A stretch of DNA of 64,000 bases from Piscinibacter gummiphilus (GTDB lineage: Bacteria; Pseudomonadota; Gammaproteobacteria; Burkholderiales; Burkholderiaceae_C), in NCBI RefSeq assembly GCF_002116905.1, contig NZ_CP015118.1, positions 3,162,001 through 3,226,000 on the forward strand, written 5' to 3'. Positions 17,010 to 25,352 of this stretch are shown here, one piece after another. The number at the start of each line of letters is the position of its first letter. The first letter of the stretch is position 1. Position numbers and translations under genes: made by a program. A model generated the notes under the pieces. It had not been told where the DNA came from. It ran no database searches and was given only the letters and a program-made list of their open reading frames with translations.

Positions 17010-18263
17010 ATGTACCAGCACATCAAAGTGCCCGCCAGCGGGCAGAAGATCACCGTCAACGCCGACTTTTCCCTGAACGTTCCGGATCAGCCCATCATCC
17101 CGTTCATCGAAGGTGACGGCACCGGCGCCGACATCACGCCGGTCATGATCAAGGTGGTCGATGCAGCGGTGGCCAAGGCCTACGGCGGCAAGAAGAAGAT
17201 CGAATGGATGGAGATCTACGCCGGCGAGAAGTCGACGAAGGTCTACGGCCCCGACGTGTGGCTGCCGGAAGAGACGCTGCAGGTCCTGCGCGAGTACGTC
17301 GTGTCCATCAAGGGCCCGCTGACCACCCCGGTCGGTGGCGGCATCCGCTCGCTGAACGTCGCGCTGCGCCAGGAACTCGACCTGTACGTCTGCCTGCGCC
17401 CCATCCAGTACTTCAAGGGTGTGCCGTCCCCGGTCAAGGAACCCGAGAAGACCAACATGGTCATCTTCCGCGAGAACTCGGAAGACATCTACGCCGGCAT
17501 CGAGTTCGAAGCCGAGAGCGACAAGGCCAAGAAGCTGATCAAGTTCCTGCAGGACGAGTTCGGCGTCAAGAAGATCCGCTTCCCCGCCTCGTCGGGCATC
17601 GGCATCAAGCCGGTCTCGCGCGAAGGCACCGAGCGCCTGGTTCGCAAGGCGATCCAGTACGCGATCGACAACGACAAGCCGAGCGTGACCATCGTCCACA
17701 AGGGCAACATCATGAAGTACACCGAAGGTGGCTTCCGTGACTGGGCCTACGCCCTGGCCCAGAAGGAATTCGGCGCCCAGCTGATCGACGGTGGCCCGTG
17801 GTGCAAGTTCAAGAACCCGAACACGGGTCGTGAAATCACCGTCAAGGACTCCATCGCCGACGCGTTCCTGCAGCAGATCCTGCTGCGCCCGGCCGAGTAC
17901 TCGGTCATCGCCACGCTGAACCTGAACGGCGACTACGTGTCCGACGCCCTGGCCGCGCAGGTCGGCGGCATCGGCATCGCCCCGGGCGCGAACCTGAGCG
18001 ACTCCGTCGCCATGTTCGAAGCCACCCACGGCACCGCCCCGAAGTACGCCGGCAAGGACTACGTCAACCCGGGTTCGGAGATCCTCTCCGCCGAGATGAT
18101 GCTGCGCCACATGGGCTGGACCGAAGCGGCCGACCTGATCATCAGCTCGATGGAAAAGTCCATCGAGTCGAAGAAGGTCACGTACGACTTCGCCCGCCTG
18201 ATGGACGGCGCGACGCAAGTGTCGTGCTCGGGCTTCGGTCAAGTGATGATCGACCACATGTGA
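17010..18263 (+). CDS. icd: Isocitrate dehydrogenase (NADP+)
   Basis: TCA-cycle enzyme oxidising isocitrate to 2-oxoglutarate in the cytoplasm; 417 residues, matching the homodimeric E. coli type. Substrate- and cofactor-binding signatures include FIEGDGTGADITPVMIKVVD, LTTPVGGGIRSLNVALRQEL (it contains the serine phosphorylated by AceK in E. coli) and VTIVHKGNIMKYTEGGFRDW. LNLNGDYVSDALAAQVGGIG and HGTAPKYAGKDYVNPGS are also present. A clear GGAG ribosome site precedes the ATG and a strong bidirectional terminator follows, so it is monocistronic. Confidence 0.97.
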   Translation: MYQHIKVPASGQKITVNADFSLNVPDQPIIPFIEGDGTGADITPVMIKVVDAAVAKAYGGKKKIEWMEIYAGEKSTKVYGPDVWLPEETLQVLREYVVSIKGPLTTPVGGGIRSLNVALRQELDLYVCLRPIQYFKGVPSPVKEPEKTNMVIFRENSEDIYAGIEFEAESDKAKKLIKFLQDEFGVKKIRFPASSGIGIKPVSREGTERLVRKAIQYAIDNDKPSVTIVHKGNIMKYTEGGFRDWAYALAQKEFGAQLIDGGPWCKFKNPNTGREITVKDSIADAFLQQILLRPAEYSVIATLNLNGDYVSDALAAQVGGIGIAPGANLSDSVAMFEATHGTAPKYAGKDYVNPGSEILSAEMMLRHMGWTEAADLIISSMEKSIESKKVTYDFARLMDGATQVSCSGFGQVMIDHM

Positions 18264-18304
18264 TCTCGTGCTCCGGGCCCGTCCCGGAGTTCGTTTCCCA
18301 TGAG

Positions 18305-18340
18305 AAAACCCCGCGGCCTGCGAAGGCGCGCGGGGTTTTT
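18305..18340 (+). terminator. Bidirectional terminator between icd and azurin
   Basis: A stem CCCCGCG/CGCGGGG (18309-18315 and 18329-18335) with an inner GCCT-GCGA-AGGC hairpin, AAAA upstream and TTTTT downstream. It can serve icd on the plus strand and the azurin gene on the minus strand. Confidence 0.85.
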
Positions 18341-18359
18341 CGCTGGAGGGGCTCGGGGA

Positions 18360-18812
18360 CTACTTCGTGACCGCGAGCGTGCCCTTCATGATGCCGGCGT
18401 GGCCCGGGAACGAGCAGAACCACGCGTAGTTCTCGCCGGCCTTGAGCTTGGCGATGTCGAAGCTGACGGCGTCGCTTTCGCCACCACCGATGACCTTCGT
18501 GTGGGCGATCACGCGGGTGTCGCCGTCCTTGACGTACGCCTTCTCCGGCCCCGCGCCGATGCCGTCGGCGGCCACCCCCTGGGCGTCGGCGGCCTTCGTC
18601 AGCACCCAGTTGTGGCCCATCGCCGTCTTGGGCAGCTTGCCCACGTGCTTGAGTTTCACGGTGAACTTCTTGCAGCTCGCGGGCACCGCGAGGCTGGCCT
18701 TGTTGAACTGCATCGCGTCGTTGGCCTCGAGGTCGGCCTCGCAGGTCGCGGCCAGCACCGGGGCGGCCAGCAGCGTGGACAGCAGCAGGGCCGCGGTGGT
18801 CTTCACCTTCAT
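18360..18812 (-). CDS. azu: Azurin (periplasmic blue copper protein)
   Basis: Periplasmic type-I copper electron carrier, 150 residues including a signal peptide (MKVKTTAALLLSTLLAAPVLA). The mature part begins ATCEADLEANDAMQFNK, as in known azurins. Copper ligands are visible: His in KTAMGHNWVL, then Cys, His and Met in WFCSFPGHAGIMKG. The conserved disulfide cysteines (ATCEAD and VPASCKKF) are also present. It probably passes electrons between cytochromes and an oxidase, nitrite reductase or peroxidase, none of which lie in this window. It is transcribed alone. Confidence 0.96.
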   Translation of the reverse strand: MKVKTTAALLLSTLLAAPVLAATCEADLEANDAMQFNKASLAVPASCKKFTVKLKHVGKLPKTAMGHNWVLTKAADAQGVAADGIGAGPEKAYVKDGDTRVIAHTKVIGGGESDAVSFDIAKLKAGENYAWFCSFPGHAGIMKGTLAVTK

Positions 18813-19198
18813 CGTCGTTCCTTGGTTTCGTCTTGGGTTTCGGGTGCGTCCAGCATGCCGCAGGTGCCGTGGGCGCCACTTCGATCAGATCAAGGAATCG
18901 AACGAAACCGGCCGAGCGGCCTGCTGCAATGCGAGCGCGGACCATCCTGAACCACAGCCCGGCCTCGCTGCGCGGGCGCTTGATCGGGGACTGGCGGCTC
19001 AACGGCGTGCGGGCCGACTACGACGAGGGCGTGTGTTCCGACGTGGCGCGGCGTCCTCCACGTGGAGGATGCGCGTGCGATGCAGGGGATGGCATCGTCG
19101 GCGCGTGTCGAACGGACCGCCATCACGTTGTCACGCGCCGGGCTCATCTTGGCGTCTGGCGGGGGCCGTTCCGGCACACCGCGGCAAGGGAGGGGCCC
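18813..19198. other. Divergent intergenic region between azurin and the PLD-fold gene
   Basis: This 386-bp stretch has no supported gene, although the frame of the downstream gene stays open through it. It must hold both divergent promoters. The only discrete element recognised is a perfect 16-bp palindrome at 19054-19069, about 130 bases before the PLD-fold start. Confidence 0.5.
19054..19069. promoter_or_regulatory. Perfect 16-bp palindrome, candidate operator
   Basis: TCCTCCACGTGGAGGA is identical to its own reverse complement and is centred on CACGTG. Its position in the upstream region of the PLD-fold gene suits a dimeric regulator site, but no known consensus is claimed. Confidence 0.3.
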
Positions 19199-21181
19199 AT
19201 GGGACAGATCGTCAATGCCTGTGCGTACGCCAACAACGAGGTGGCGTACATCGCCTGGAACCTGGACGGCCCGATCGAGGGTTGCCTCGGCTTCGAGGTC
19301 ACCCGGGTCTACCTGAACGCGGACGGCACCGTCGCGTTGCGGGACGGCAAGGAGGACCGCGTGCGGTGCGCGAGCTGGGTCGGTTTCCCCGGCCAGCGCA
19401 ACCCGCACTGGTTGCCGCAGCACACCGGCATCTGGCCCGTCCAGAAGCTCGAGTGGCGCGACCTCACGCTGCGCAAGAAGCGCGACGGTCTGCGCCTGCG
19501 GCCCGCCGAGGTGTTCGTGCACTACGAGGTGCGGCCGGTGGGTGACCTGGTGGACGGCCTGGAACCCGCGCCCGATCCCACGCCAGCGGATGTCGAGGTG
19601 GTCCGGCGCGATGCCCGCGGCCGCCCGGTCGAGGACGCGCAGCACCGCCCCGTCATGGAGGTGGTGAAGGCCTACGAGGGCAAGCCTCGCCCGCTCGGCT
19701 ACCTGGGGCCGGCCGTCAAGACGGCCCCCGTGCGCGCGACCAGCCGGCGTGGCGTGTTCCGCTCGACGTTCACCAACGGCATCCTGTCTGCCCAGTGGCT
19801 GCGCAACGTGCTGATGGAGGACGGCCGGATCACCCCCGACGAGCTGTTCCAGAAGATCTCGAACCCGCACGATCCGCACCGCAAGTACCTCGCGGGCGAC
19901 GTGCTGCCGCTGATCCACGAACTGTTCGCGCGGCCGGGGACGTTCCACCTGGCGCTGTACGAGCTCGACGACAAGGAGTTGGTCGACCTGCTGCTCGCGA
20001 ATGCCGGGCGGCTGCACCTGATCCTCGCGAACACGGGACTCGACGACGGCGAGTGGGACCGCCGCAACGCGCCGGCGAGGCGCGCGCTGGTCGATGCGGG
20101 CGTGGACATCCAGCACCGGCTGTTCAACAACGCGACCCACATCGGCCACAACAAGTTCGTGGTCCACGTGCCGGCGGACGGTGGGCCACGCTCCGTGTTC
20201 ACGGGCAGCACCAACTGGACGTCGACCGGCGTGGCGGGCCAGAGCAACAACGCGCTGCTGATCGAGGACGACCGGGTCGCCCAGGTGTTCATGGACTACT
20301 GGCACCGGCTGAAGGACGACGAGCTGGAGGTGCCCGATCCGTTCGGGCGGCCGATGTCGAAGAACCAGCCGGGCCTGCCGCTGCGCATCGCCAACGAGGC
20401 GCCGGACTCGGTGGCGCTCGCGAACGGCGCGCGCATCGACCTGTGGTTCTCGCCGAACATGCGCCAGCGCACCAAGGGCAAGAAGACGCCGCCCGACCTG
20501 CAGGAGGTGTACCGGCGCATGCGCCTCGCGCGGCAGGCCATCCTGTTCCTCGCGTTCTACCCGGCCCAGAGCGGGAAGGACTGCATCATCGGCGAGGCGA
20601 TCGAGATCGGCCGCAAGGACGGGCGGCTCGTGGTGACGGGCGCCGTCTCCAGTGCCCAGGCCATGCCGAACTACGTGCCGGCCCAGAAGAACGACCCGGA
20701 CGACGACAGCGACGACGAGGCCGCCGAGGCGCCCCGCACGTTCTTCGAGCACAACGTGTCGATCGTGCGCGCCTCGCGCATCGACGACCGGGCGCTGCTG
20801 GCTGACTTCGGCGCCGAGCAGCTCACGGCCAAGGGGGGCATCGGCGCCATCATCCACGACAAGGTGGTGGTGATCGACCCGCTGTCGCCGGACTGCACGG
20901 TGGTCCTCGGCAGCCACAACCTCGGCTTCAAGGCGTCGTACTGCAACGACGAAAACCTCGTGATGGTCACCGGCGACCAGGCACTCGCCGAGGCGTACGC
21001 GGTGCACGTGCTCGACGTCTACGACCACTACCGGTTCCGGGCGATCCAGTCGGAGCGCCAGCAGAAGCGGCAGAAGGGCTGGTCCGGGTTCCTGGACGGC
21101 GACGACTCGTGGCTGGAACCCTACGTGGAAGGCGAGAAGGGCGCGTTGACGCGCTACTTCGCGAGCGGCCGCGGCGGCTGA
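19199..21181 (+). CDS. Phospholipase D-fold (HKD) protein with N-terminal extra domain
   Basis: A 660-residue protein with two PLD-superfamily active-site half motifs. The first is HIGHNKFVVHV followed by FTGSTNWTSTG (about residues 320-345); the canonical Asp after HxK is not in place. The second is HDKVVVIDPLSPDC followed by VLGSHNLGF (about 553-580) and is a complete HxKx4D. No signal peptide or membrane helix is seen, so it is probably cytoplasmic. The first 130 residues contain no motif I recognise. Start ATG 19199 is preceded by AGGGAGGGG and begins MGQIVNACAYANNEVAYIAW; upstream frame opening is ignored. The substrate could be phospholipid or nucleic acid; the sequence does not decide. 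Its 3' end overlaps the convergent serine hydrolase gene by 28 bases. Confidence 0.8.
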   Translation: MGQIVNACAYANNEVAYIAWNLDGPIEGCLGFEVTRVYLNADGTVALRDGKEDRVRCASWVGFPGQRNPHWLPQHTGIWPVQKLEWRDLTLRKKRDGLRLRPAEVFVHYEVRPVGDLVDGLEPAPDPTPADVEVVRRDARGRPVEDAQHRPVMEVVKAYEGKPRPLGYLGPAVKTAPVRATSRRGVFRSTFTNGILSAQWLRNVLMEDGRITPDELFQKISNPHDPHRKYLAGDVLPLIHELFARPGTFHLALYELDDKELVDLLLANAGRLHLILANTGLDDGEWDRRNAPARRALVDAGVDIQHRLFNNATHIGHNKFVVHVPADGGPRSVFTGSTNWTSTGVAGQSNNALLIEDDRVAQVFMDYWHRLKDDELEVPDPFGRPMSKNQPGLPLRIANEAPDSVALANGARIDLWFSPNMRQRTKGKKTPPDLQEVYRRMRLARQAILFLAFYPAQSGKDCIIGEAIEIGRKDGRLVVTGAVSSAQAMPNYVPAQKNDPDDDSDDEAAEAPRTFFEHNVSIVRASRIDDRALLADFGAEQLTAKGGIGAIIHDKVVVIDPLSPDCTVVLGSHNLGFKASYCNDENLVMVTGDQALAEAYAVHVLDVYDHYRFRAIQSERQQKRQKGWSGFLDGDDSWLEPYVEGEKGALTRYFASGRGG

Positions 21182-22413
21182 GCCATCAGCTTCTGGATGC
21201 GGGTGCCCAGGCCCTGGTGTTCCGCGGCCGAGTTCTTCCGCAGCACATTCGTGACCAGCGTGACCATGTAGTACTGCTCACGCGTGGCGGCCGGGGCCTC
21301 GACGATCGCGATCGAGTTCATGTAGTTCTCGACGTCGCCGCGGTACTCGCCGCAGGCGCCGGGGCGGGAGCATTTCCACAGCGAGCCCGACTTGAAATAC
21401 ACGGCGGCGTTCGCGAGCGCGGGCGACGAGGCGTAGCGGATGCGCCGTTCGGTCACGTACAGCAGCCGCTTGATCTCGCGGCTGGACCATTCGTCGACGA
21501 GGCGTCCCTGCTCGACGCGCAGCAGGTAGCGCATCAGCTCCCGCGCCGTGCCGTAGCTCTCGCCGGGGCCCGGCACCAGGCGCTTGCCGGTGGCGGTGAA
21601 GAAGCTCGCCTGGCGCAGTTGGTCGAGGTCGAGGCCGTTGCGCGTGATGGGTTCGAAGAACGTGCGTTCGAAGAGGGCGGTGAGGTCCTTCTTCGGGGTC
21701 TCCGCGAAGAATCGCTTGATCTCGGGTTCGGGTGGCGGGTAGGCCGTGCCGTACTGGCGCACCAGCATCGCCTCGCGCATCACCATGCCGGCGGCGGAGT
21801 TGGAGCTGGGCGAGAGCATCCAGTCGACGTACTCGAGCAGCGAGGCGCGGTCGCCAGGCTGGATCGTGCGGCGCACGAGCTTTTTCGTGGCCGGGTCGTA
21901 GAAGCGCACCGTGTGGTGGTCCCACTGGGAGAAGCCGTCGGCCGTGACCGTGGTGGACTGCAGCAGCTTCATGCGTGCCGCGGTGTCGTTCGGGTGCAGG
22001 TCGGCGAGGGCCTGGAACAGCGCGAGGGCCACGGCGATCTTGCCGACGCTGCCGACGTTCTGCTTGTGGTCGCCGCGGTGTTCGGCGTAGCGCGGATGGT
22101 CCGGGTCGGCGAGGTCGAGCACACCCAGGCCGTACTGGTCCATGCCGCCGTCGAGCAGGGCCTGCACCTGGCGGGTGAACTGCGGGTCGGGGGCGGGCAG
22201 GTCCCAGGTCTTGCCCACGAGGCGCAGGTCCACGTCGGCCAGCGGCAGCATCGCGCCCGGTGGCTGCTTGACGTCACGCACCTTGCCTTCATTGGCCAGG
22301 CGCAGGCCTTCGAGGCGGCGAATGCCGGTGGATTCGTAGGCGTCGAGCGGGTAGGCGTGGGCGAGGGCCGCCGCGGTGGCGAGGGCGGCGGCGGCCAGTC
22401 GGGCAAGGGTCAT
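21154..22413 (-). CDS. Secreted serine hydrolase, beta-lactamase/PBP fold
   Basis: A 419-residue exported protein (signal MTLARLAAAALATAAALAHA, mature from about Tyr21). It has all three active-site elements of the penicillin-recognising serine enzymes: SVGK (Ser122, Lys125), SSN (203-205) and KSG (341-343). The catalytic core therefore looks intact, and the spacing resembles class A beta-lactamase-like hydrolases. A role on peptidoglycan, a peptide or an ester is possible; beta-lactam hydrolysis cannot be asserted. It is the last gene of the five-gene operon. Its ATG overlaps the stop of the lipoprotein dikinase gene (ATGA), implying coupled synthesis. Confidence 0.8.
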   Translation of the reverse strand: MTLARLAAAALATAAALAHAYPLDAYESTGIRRLEGLRLANEGKVRDVKQPPGAMLPLADVDLRLVGKTWDLPAPDPQFTRQVQALLDGGMDQYGLGVLDLADPDHPRYAEHRGDHKQNVGSVGKIAVALALFQALADLHPNDTAARMKLLQSTTVTADGFSQWDHHTVRFYDPATKKLVRRTIQPGDRASLLEYVDWMLSPSSNSAAGMVMREAMLVRQYGTAYPPPEPEIKRFFAETPKKDLTALFERTFFEPITRNGLDLDQLRQASFFTATGKRLVPGPGESYGTARELMRYLLRVEQGRLVDEWSSREIKRLLYVTERRIRYASSPALANAAVYFKSGSLWKCSRPGACGEYRGDVENYMNSIAIVEAPAATREQYYMVTLVTNVLRKNSAAEHQGLGTRIQKLMAQPPRPLAK

Positions 22414-25352
22414 TGCGGACGCTCCTTCAGGTTGACTCGGCGCTGCTGCGGGTCGGCGAGCGCGCGGTCCATGCCCGCGAGGTACTGGCTGCCGCGGGCC
22501 TGGCGGCTCTCGTTGAACGGGCGGATCTGCAGCAGCCACAGCTTGCCGCCCACGAAGGCGAACTCGACGTCGGCGGCGGCGAGGCCCCCATTCGCGTCGT
22601 GCTGCGGGAACTGCGCGGGGATCTGCGCGGCGAAGTCGATCAGCGCGCGGATCTCGGCGGGCTGCAGCAGCGTCTCGGCGCCGGTGGCGGGCAGCAGCGC
22701 CACGCCGCCCGAGGCCTGCGGCACCATGCGCGTCGGGGCCGTGGCGACGGCCATCAGGCGCACACGGGCGTCCGAGGTGCGCACGCGCAGCGACTCGGCC
22801 GCCTGGCCTTCCACCGCGCCGCCCACGCCCTCGTTGACGGCCAGCGACAGCACGCCGCGGTCGCCGGAGTCCACGTCCTGCGTGATCATCACGCCGGACT
22901 TCTCGGCCGGCACCGTCTGCATCAACAGCACGGCGGGGTACACGTGCTCGGGGCCGCGCATGTGGGCCTGGCGCCAGGCCCAGGCGCGCGGGGTGTACGG
23001 CGACGCCCAGACCGAGGCCAGCGCCTTCATCACCGCCTCGAAGCCGACGACGTTGGGCAGCGTGAGGTTGAGGCCCGCGCCGGTGAAGCCGGGGAGGTCT
23101 TCCACGTTGGTGTCGGAGCGCACGAACACGCCGCCCTGGAAGCCTGCGCCGAACTCCTTCGCCATCGCGGCGCGCAGGCGGTCGCGGAACTCGGGGCCAG
23201 GGTCGGTGCGCAGGATGGTGTCGTAGATCTCCGCGCGCAGCGCCTCGGAGGCGCGTTCGGCGTCCGGCGAGTTGGCGGGCAGGGCTTCGAGTGCGCGGAA
23301 ACGTTCGACCATCCACTGGAAGAAGGTCTTGCCGGTGCTCTTGTAGGGCCGCTCCAGCACGGCTTGGCGGTAGAGGCCGAAGGGGATCGCCACACCCTTC
23401 ACGACGTGGTCCGGGAAGCGCGAGCGCAGTTCGCCCACCTTCGCCGCCTTCGGGCCCACGATGCGGCCCGAGTCGGTGGCACGCAGGTCGTCGAGGCTGA
23501 TGAAGCCGCGGCGCGTGAGGTCGAGCTTGCCGAGGTCGGCCTCGAACACCTCGTTGCCACCCGAGGCCACGGCCTGGCCGAAGACCGCGTTCCACTGCGG
23601 GCCGTCGTCGGCGAGTTCCACGAGGCCCGCCGGGCTCACCGCGAACACCACGGGTTTGCCGTCCTTCGGTTGCAGCAGACCCAGCACCGACTCGTCGATG
23701 GCGACGTTGGGGATGCCGAGGTTGCGCGCGAGCAGCTGCACGTGCGAGAGCGGGTTGCCCGCGCCGGTGGTCAGGATGCCGCCGACCGGCGTCAGTTCGG
23801 CGACGGTCTCGGGGAGCACGTAGATGCTCGTCGCGCGAAAGGCGTCGAGGCGTTTCATGTCGGGCCGGGTCACGAGTGTGCCGCGGGCGAGGCCCGGGTT
23901 GAGCGCGGTGAACCCGACGCCCACGTCACGGCCGAACACCTTGTGCTGCACGCCCGCGGCGCGGTTGGCGTCGCGGGTCAGGCCGTCCAGGACCTGGCTG
24001 AAGAGCAGCAGCGGGCTGCCGCGCACCTGGTCCTGCACGAACAGGTCGGCCTTCGGTTCGATCTCGGCGAGTTTGGCTGCGGCGAGGCCGAAGTGGAAAC
24101 GCAGCGTCTGCGTGCCCCAGGCAGGCACGCGCGCGAGGTCGGTGAGTGCGGCGCGGTAGGTGGCGAGGTCGACCTCGTCGGCCTTCACGGAGTCGAGCGA
24201 GGTGTCCAGGGCCTCCACCTGGCGGCGGCCCAGGAGGCCCGTGCCGTAGGTGGCCTGGACACCGGCCCGCAGCACGGCAAGGTTCGCCTGGCGGGAGGCC
24301 GAGGCCATCGTGTCGCGCAGGACCGAGCCGAGGCGCAGGTTCTCCGCTTCGGCGGCGAGCGAGAGGTCGATCACCTGCAGGCGGTCGGTGCCGGACTTCA
24401 CGGTGGGAGCGAGGTCGCGCAACGAGGCGAGCAGCGTGGCCGTGACACCGAAACGGTCCACGTCGGTCCCGGCGGCCGACCAGGCGCGGCCGGTGTCGGC
24501 GAGCGCCTGGTGCAGCACCGGCTCCCGCGAGCCCACGGCACGGGCGGTGGCGGCCAGATCGTCGGCGAGCGGGCGAGGGCGGTACACGGCGTCGATGTCG
24601 GCAGCGAGACCTTCCAGGCGTGTGCGCTGGTCGGCGTCCTTCACGTGTCCAGCGTACTCGCGCACCGATGCCGCGTCGCCGGCCTCGGGGGCGTTGTGGA
24701 TCTTCGCGCGCAGCCGCTGGAAGCCCGCGTCGCGGTCGGCGAGCGACGCCGCCGTCTGCCGCACCTTCTGCATCGACGCCTCGTCGCGGCCATGGGGCAG
24801 CAGGCGGGCGGAGGCGCGCAGCATCACCCAGCGGCCGTCGATCCAGTCGGGACGGGATGCCAGCGCGACGAGCAGGTCGTGGGCGCCCTGGCGCTCGTCC
24901 TCCTCCTGCACGGCGCCGCGGTAGTACTGGGCGCGGCGGAAGATCCAGCCGTCGTCGGCGGCGATCAGGTACTTCTCGATCAGGAGCTGCGCCTGGGCAT
25001 CGACCGGGTCGGCCGGCAACACCACCTTCTCCTTCGGGGGCAGCGCCAGCACGTTGGCGACGAGCCAGCCGCGCGCACGCAGCTCGCGGGTCTGCGCGCT
25101 CCACTGGCCGTGCTGGATGCCGCCGCCACGCGATGCACAGGCGTACGCCTTCGGCGGCCAGTCGGTGCCGTCCTTGCAGTACCAGCGCACGCCGGAGAAC
25201 GGGCCGCGGTCGTTGCGCTTCATCCCGTCGATCCAGGCGCGGTAGGTCGCGGTGTCGTGCGCGGGCTTCGGGGGCGCGGCCGACGGCAACAGGGGACACG
25301 CGGCCAGCGTGGCGCCGAGCAGCAGGGCGCGGAGCAGGGGAGTCGGGGTCAT
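22410..25352 (-). CDS. Exported lipoprotein dikinase, PEP/pyruvate-binding ATP-grasp, glucan water dikinase-like order
   Basis: A 980-residue protein with a lipoprotein-type signal (MTPTPLLRALLLGATLAAC, lipobox LAAC, Cys19). About 480 residues of unknown domain follow. Next comes a phosphohistidine swivel domain with GNPLSHVQLLARNLGIPNVA (His537), then an ATP-grasp nucleotide-binding domain: GPKAAKVGEL (Lys635), VFVRSDTNVEDLPGFTGAGL (Arg745) and a terminal LWLLQIRPF. PEP synthase and PPDK have ATP-grasp first. The His-then-ATP order and the LSHVxxxARN motif resemble plant glucan water dikinase. Such enzymes transfer beta-phosphate of ATP to an acceptor, releasing AMP and Pi. Location outside the cytoplasm is inferred from the signal. 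It overlaps both neighbours by 4 bases. Confidence 0.82.
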   Translation of the reverse strand: MTPTPLLRALLLGATLAACPLLPSAAPPKPAHDTATYRAWIDGMKRNDRGPFSGVRWYCKDGTDWPPKAYACASRGGGIQHGQWSAQTRELRARGWLVANVLALPPKEKVVLPADPVDAQAQLLIEKYLIAADDGWIFRRAQYYRGAVQEEDERQGAHDLLVALASRPDWIDGRWVMLRASARLLPHGRDEASMQKVRQTAASLADRDAGFQRLRAKIHNAPEAGDAASVREYAGHVKDADQRTRLEGLAADIDAVYRPRPLADDLAATARAVGSREPVLHQALADTGRAWSAAGTDVDRFGVTATLLASLRDLAPTVKSGTDRLQVIDLSLAAEAENLRLGSVLRDTMASASRQANLAVLRAGVQATYGTGLLGRRQVEALDTSLDSVKADEVDLATYRAALTDLARVPAWGTQTLRFHFGLAAAKLAEIEPKADLFVQDQVRGSPLLLFSQVLDGLTRDANRAAGVQHKVFGRDVGVGFTALNPGLARGTLVTRPDMKRLDAFRATSIYVLPETVAELTPVGGILTTGAGNPLSHVQLLARNLGIPNVAIDESVLGLLQPKDGKPVVFAVSPAGLVELADDGPQWNAVFGQAVASGGNEVFEADLGKLDLTRRGFISLDDLRATDSGRIVGPKAAKVGELRSRFPDHVVKGVAIPFGLYRQAVLERPYKSTGKTFFQWMVERFRALEALPANSPDAERASEALRAEIYDTILRTDPGPEFRDRLRAAMAKEFGAGFQGGVFVRSDTNVEDLPGFTGAGLNLTLPNVVGFEAVMKALASVWASPYTPRAWAWRQAHMRGPEHVYPAVLLMQTVPAEKSGVMITQDVDSGDRGVLSLAVNEGVGGAVEGQAAESLRVRTSDARVRLMAVATAPTRMVPQASGGVALLPATGAETLLQPAEIRALIDFAAQIPAQFPQHDANGGLAAADVEFAFVGGKLWLLQIRPFNESRQARGSQYLAGMDRALADPQQRRVNLKERPQ

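Noticed and set aside
18833..19198. Upstream extension of the PLD-fold protein by 122 codons
   Set aside because: The ATG at 19199 has a strong ribosome site, whereas the upstream part is low-complexity and Arg-rich with no ribosome site seen.
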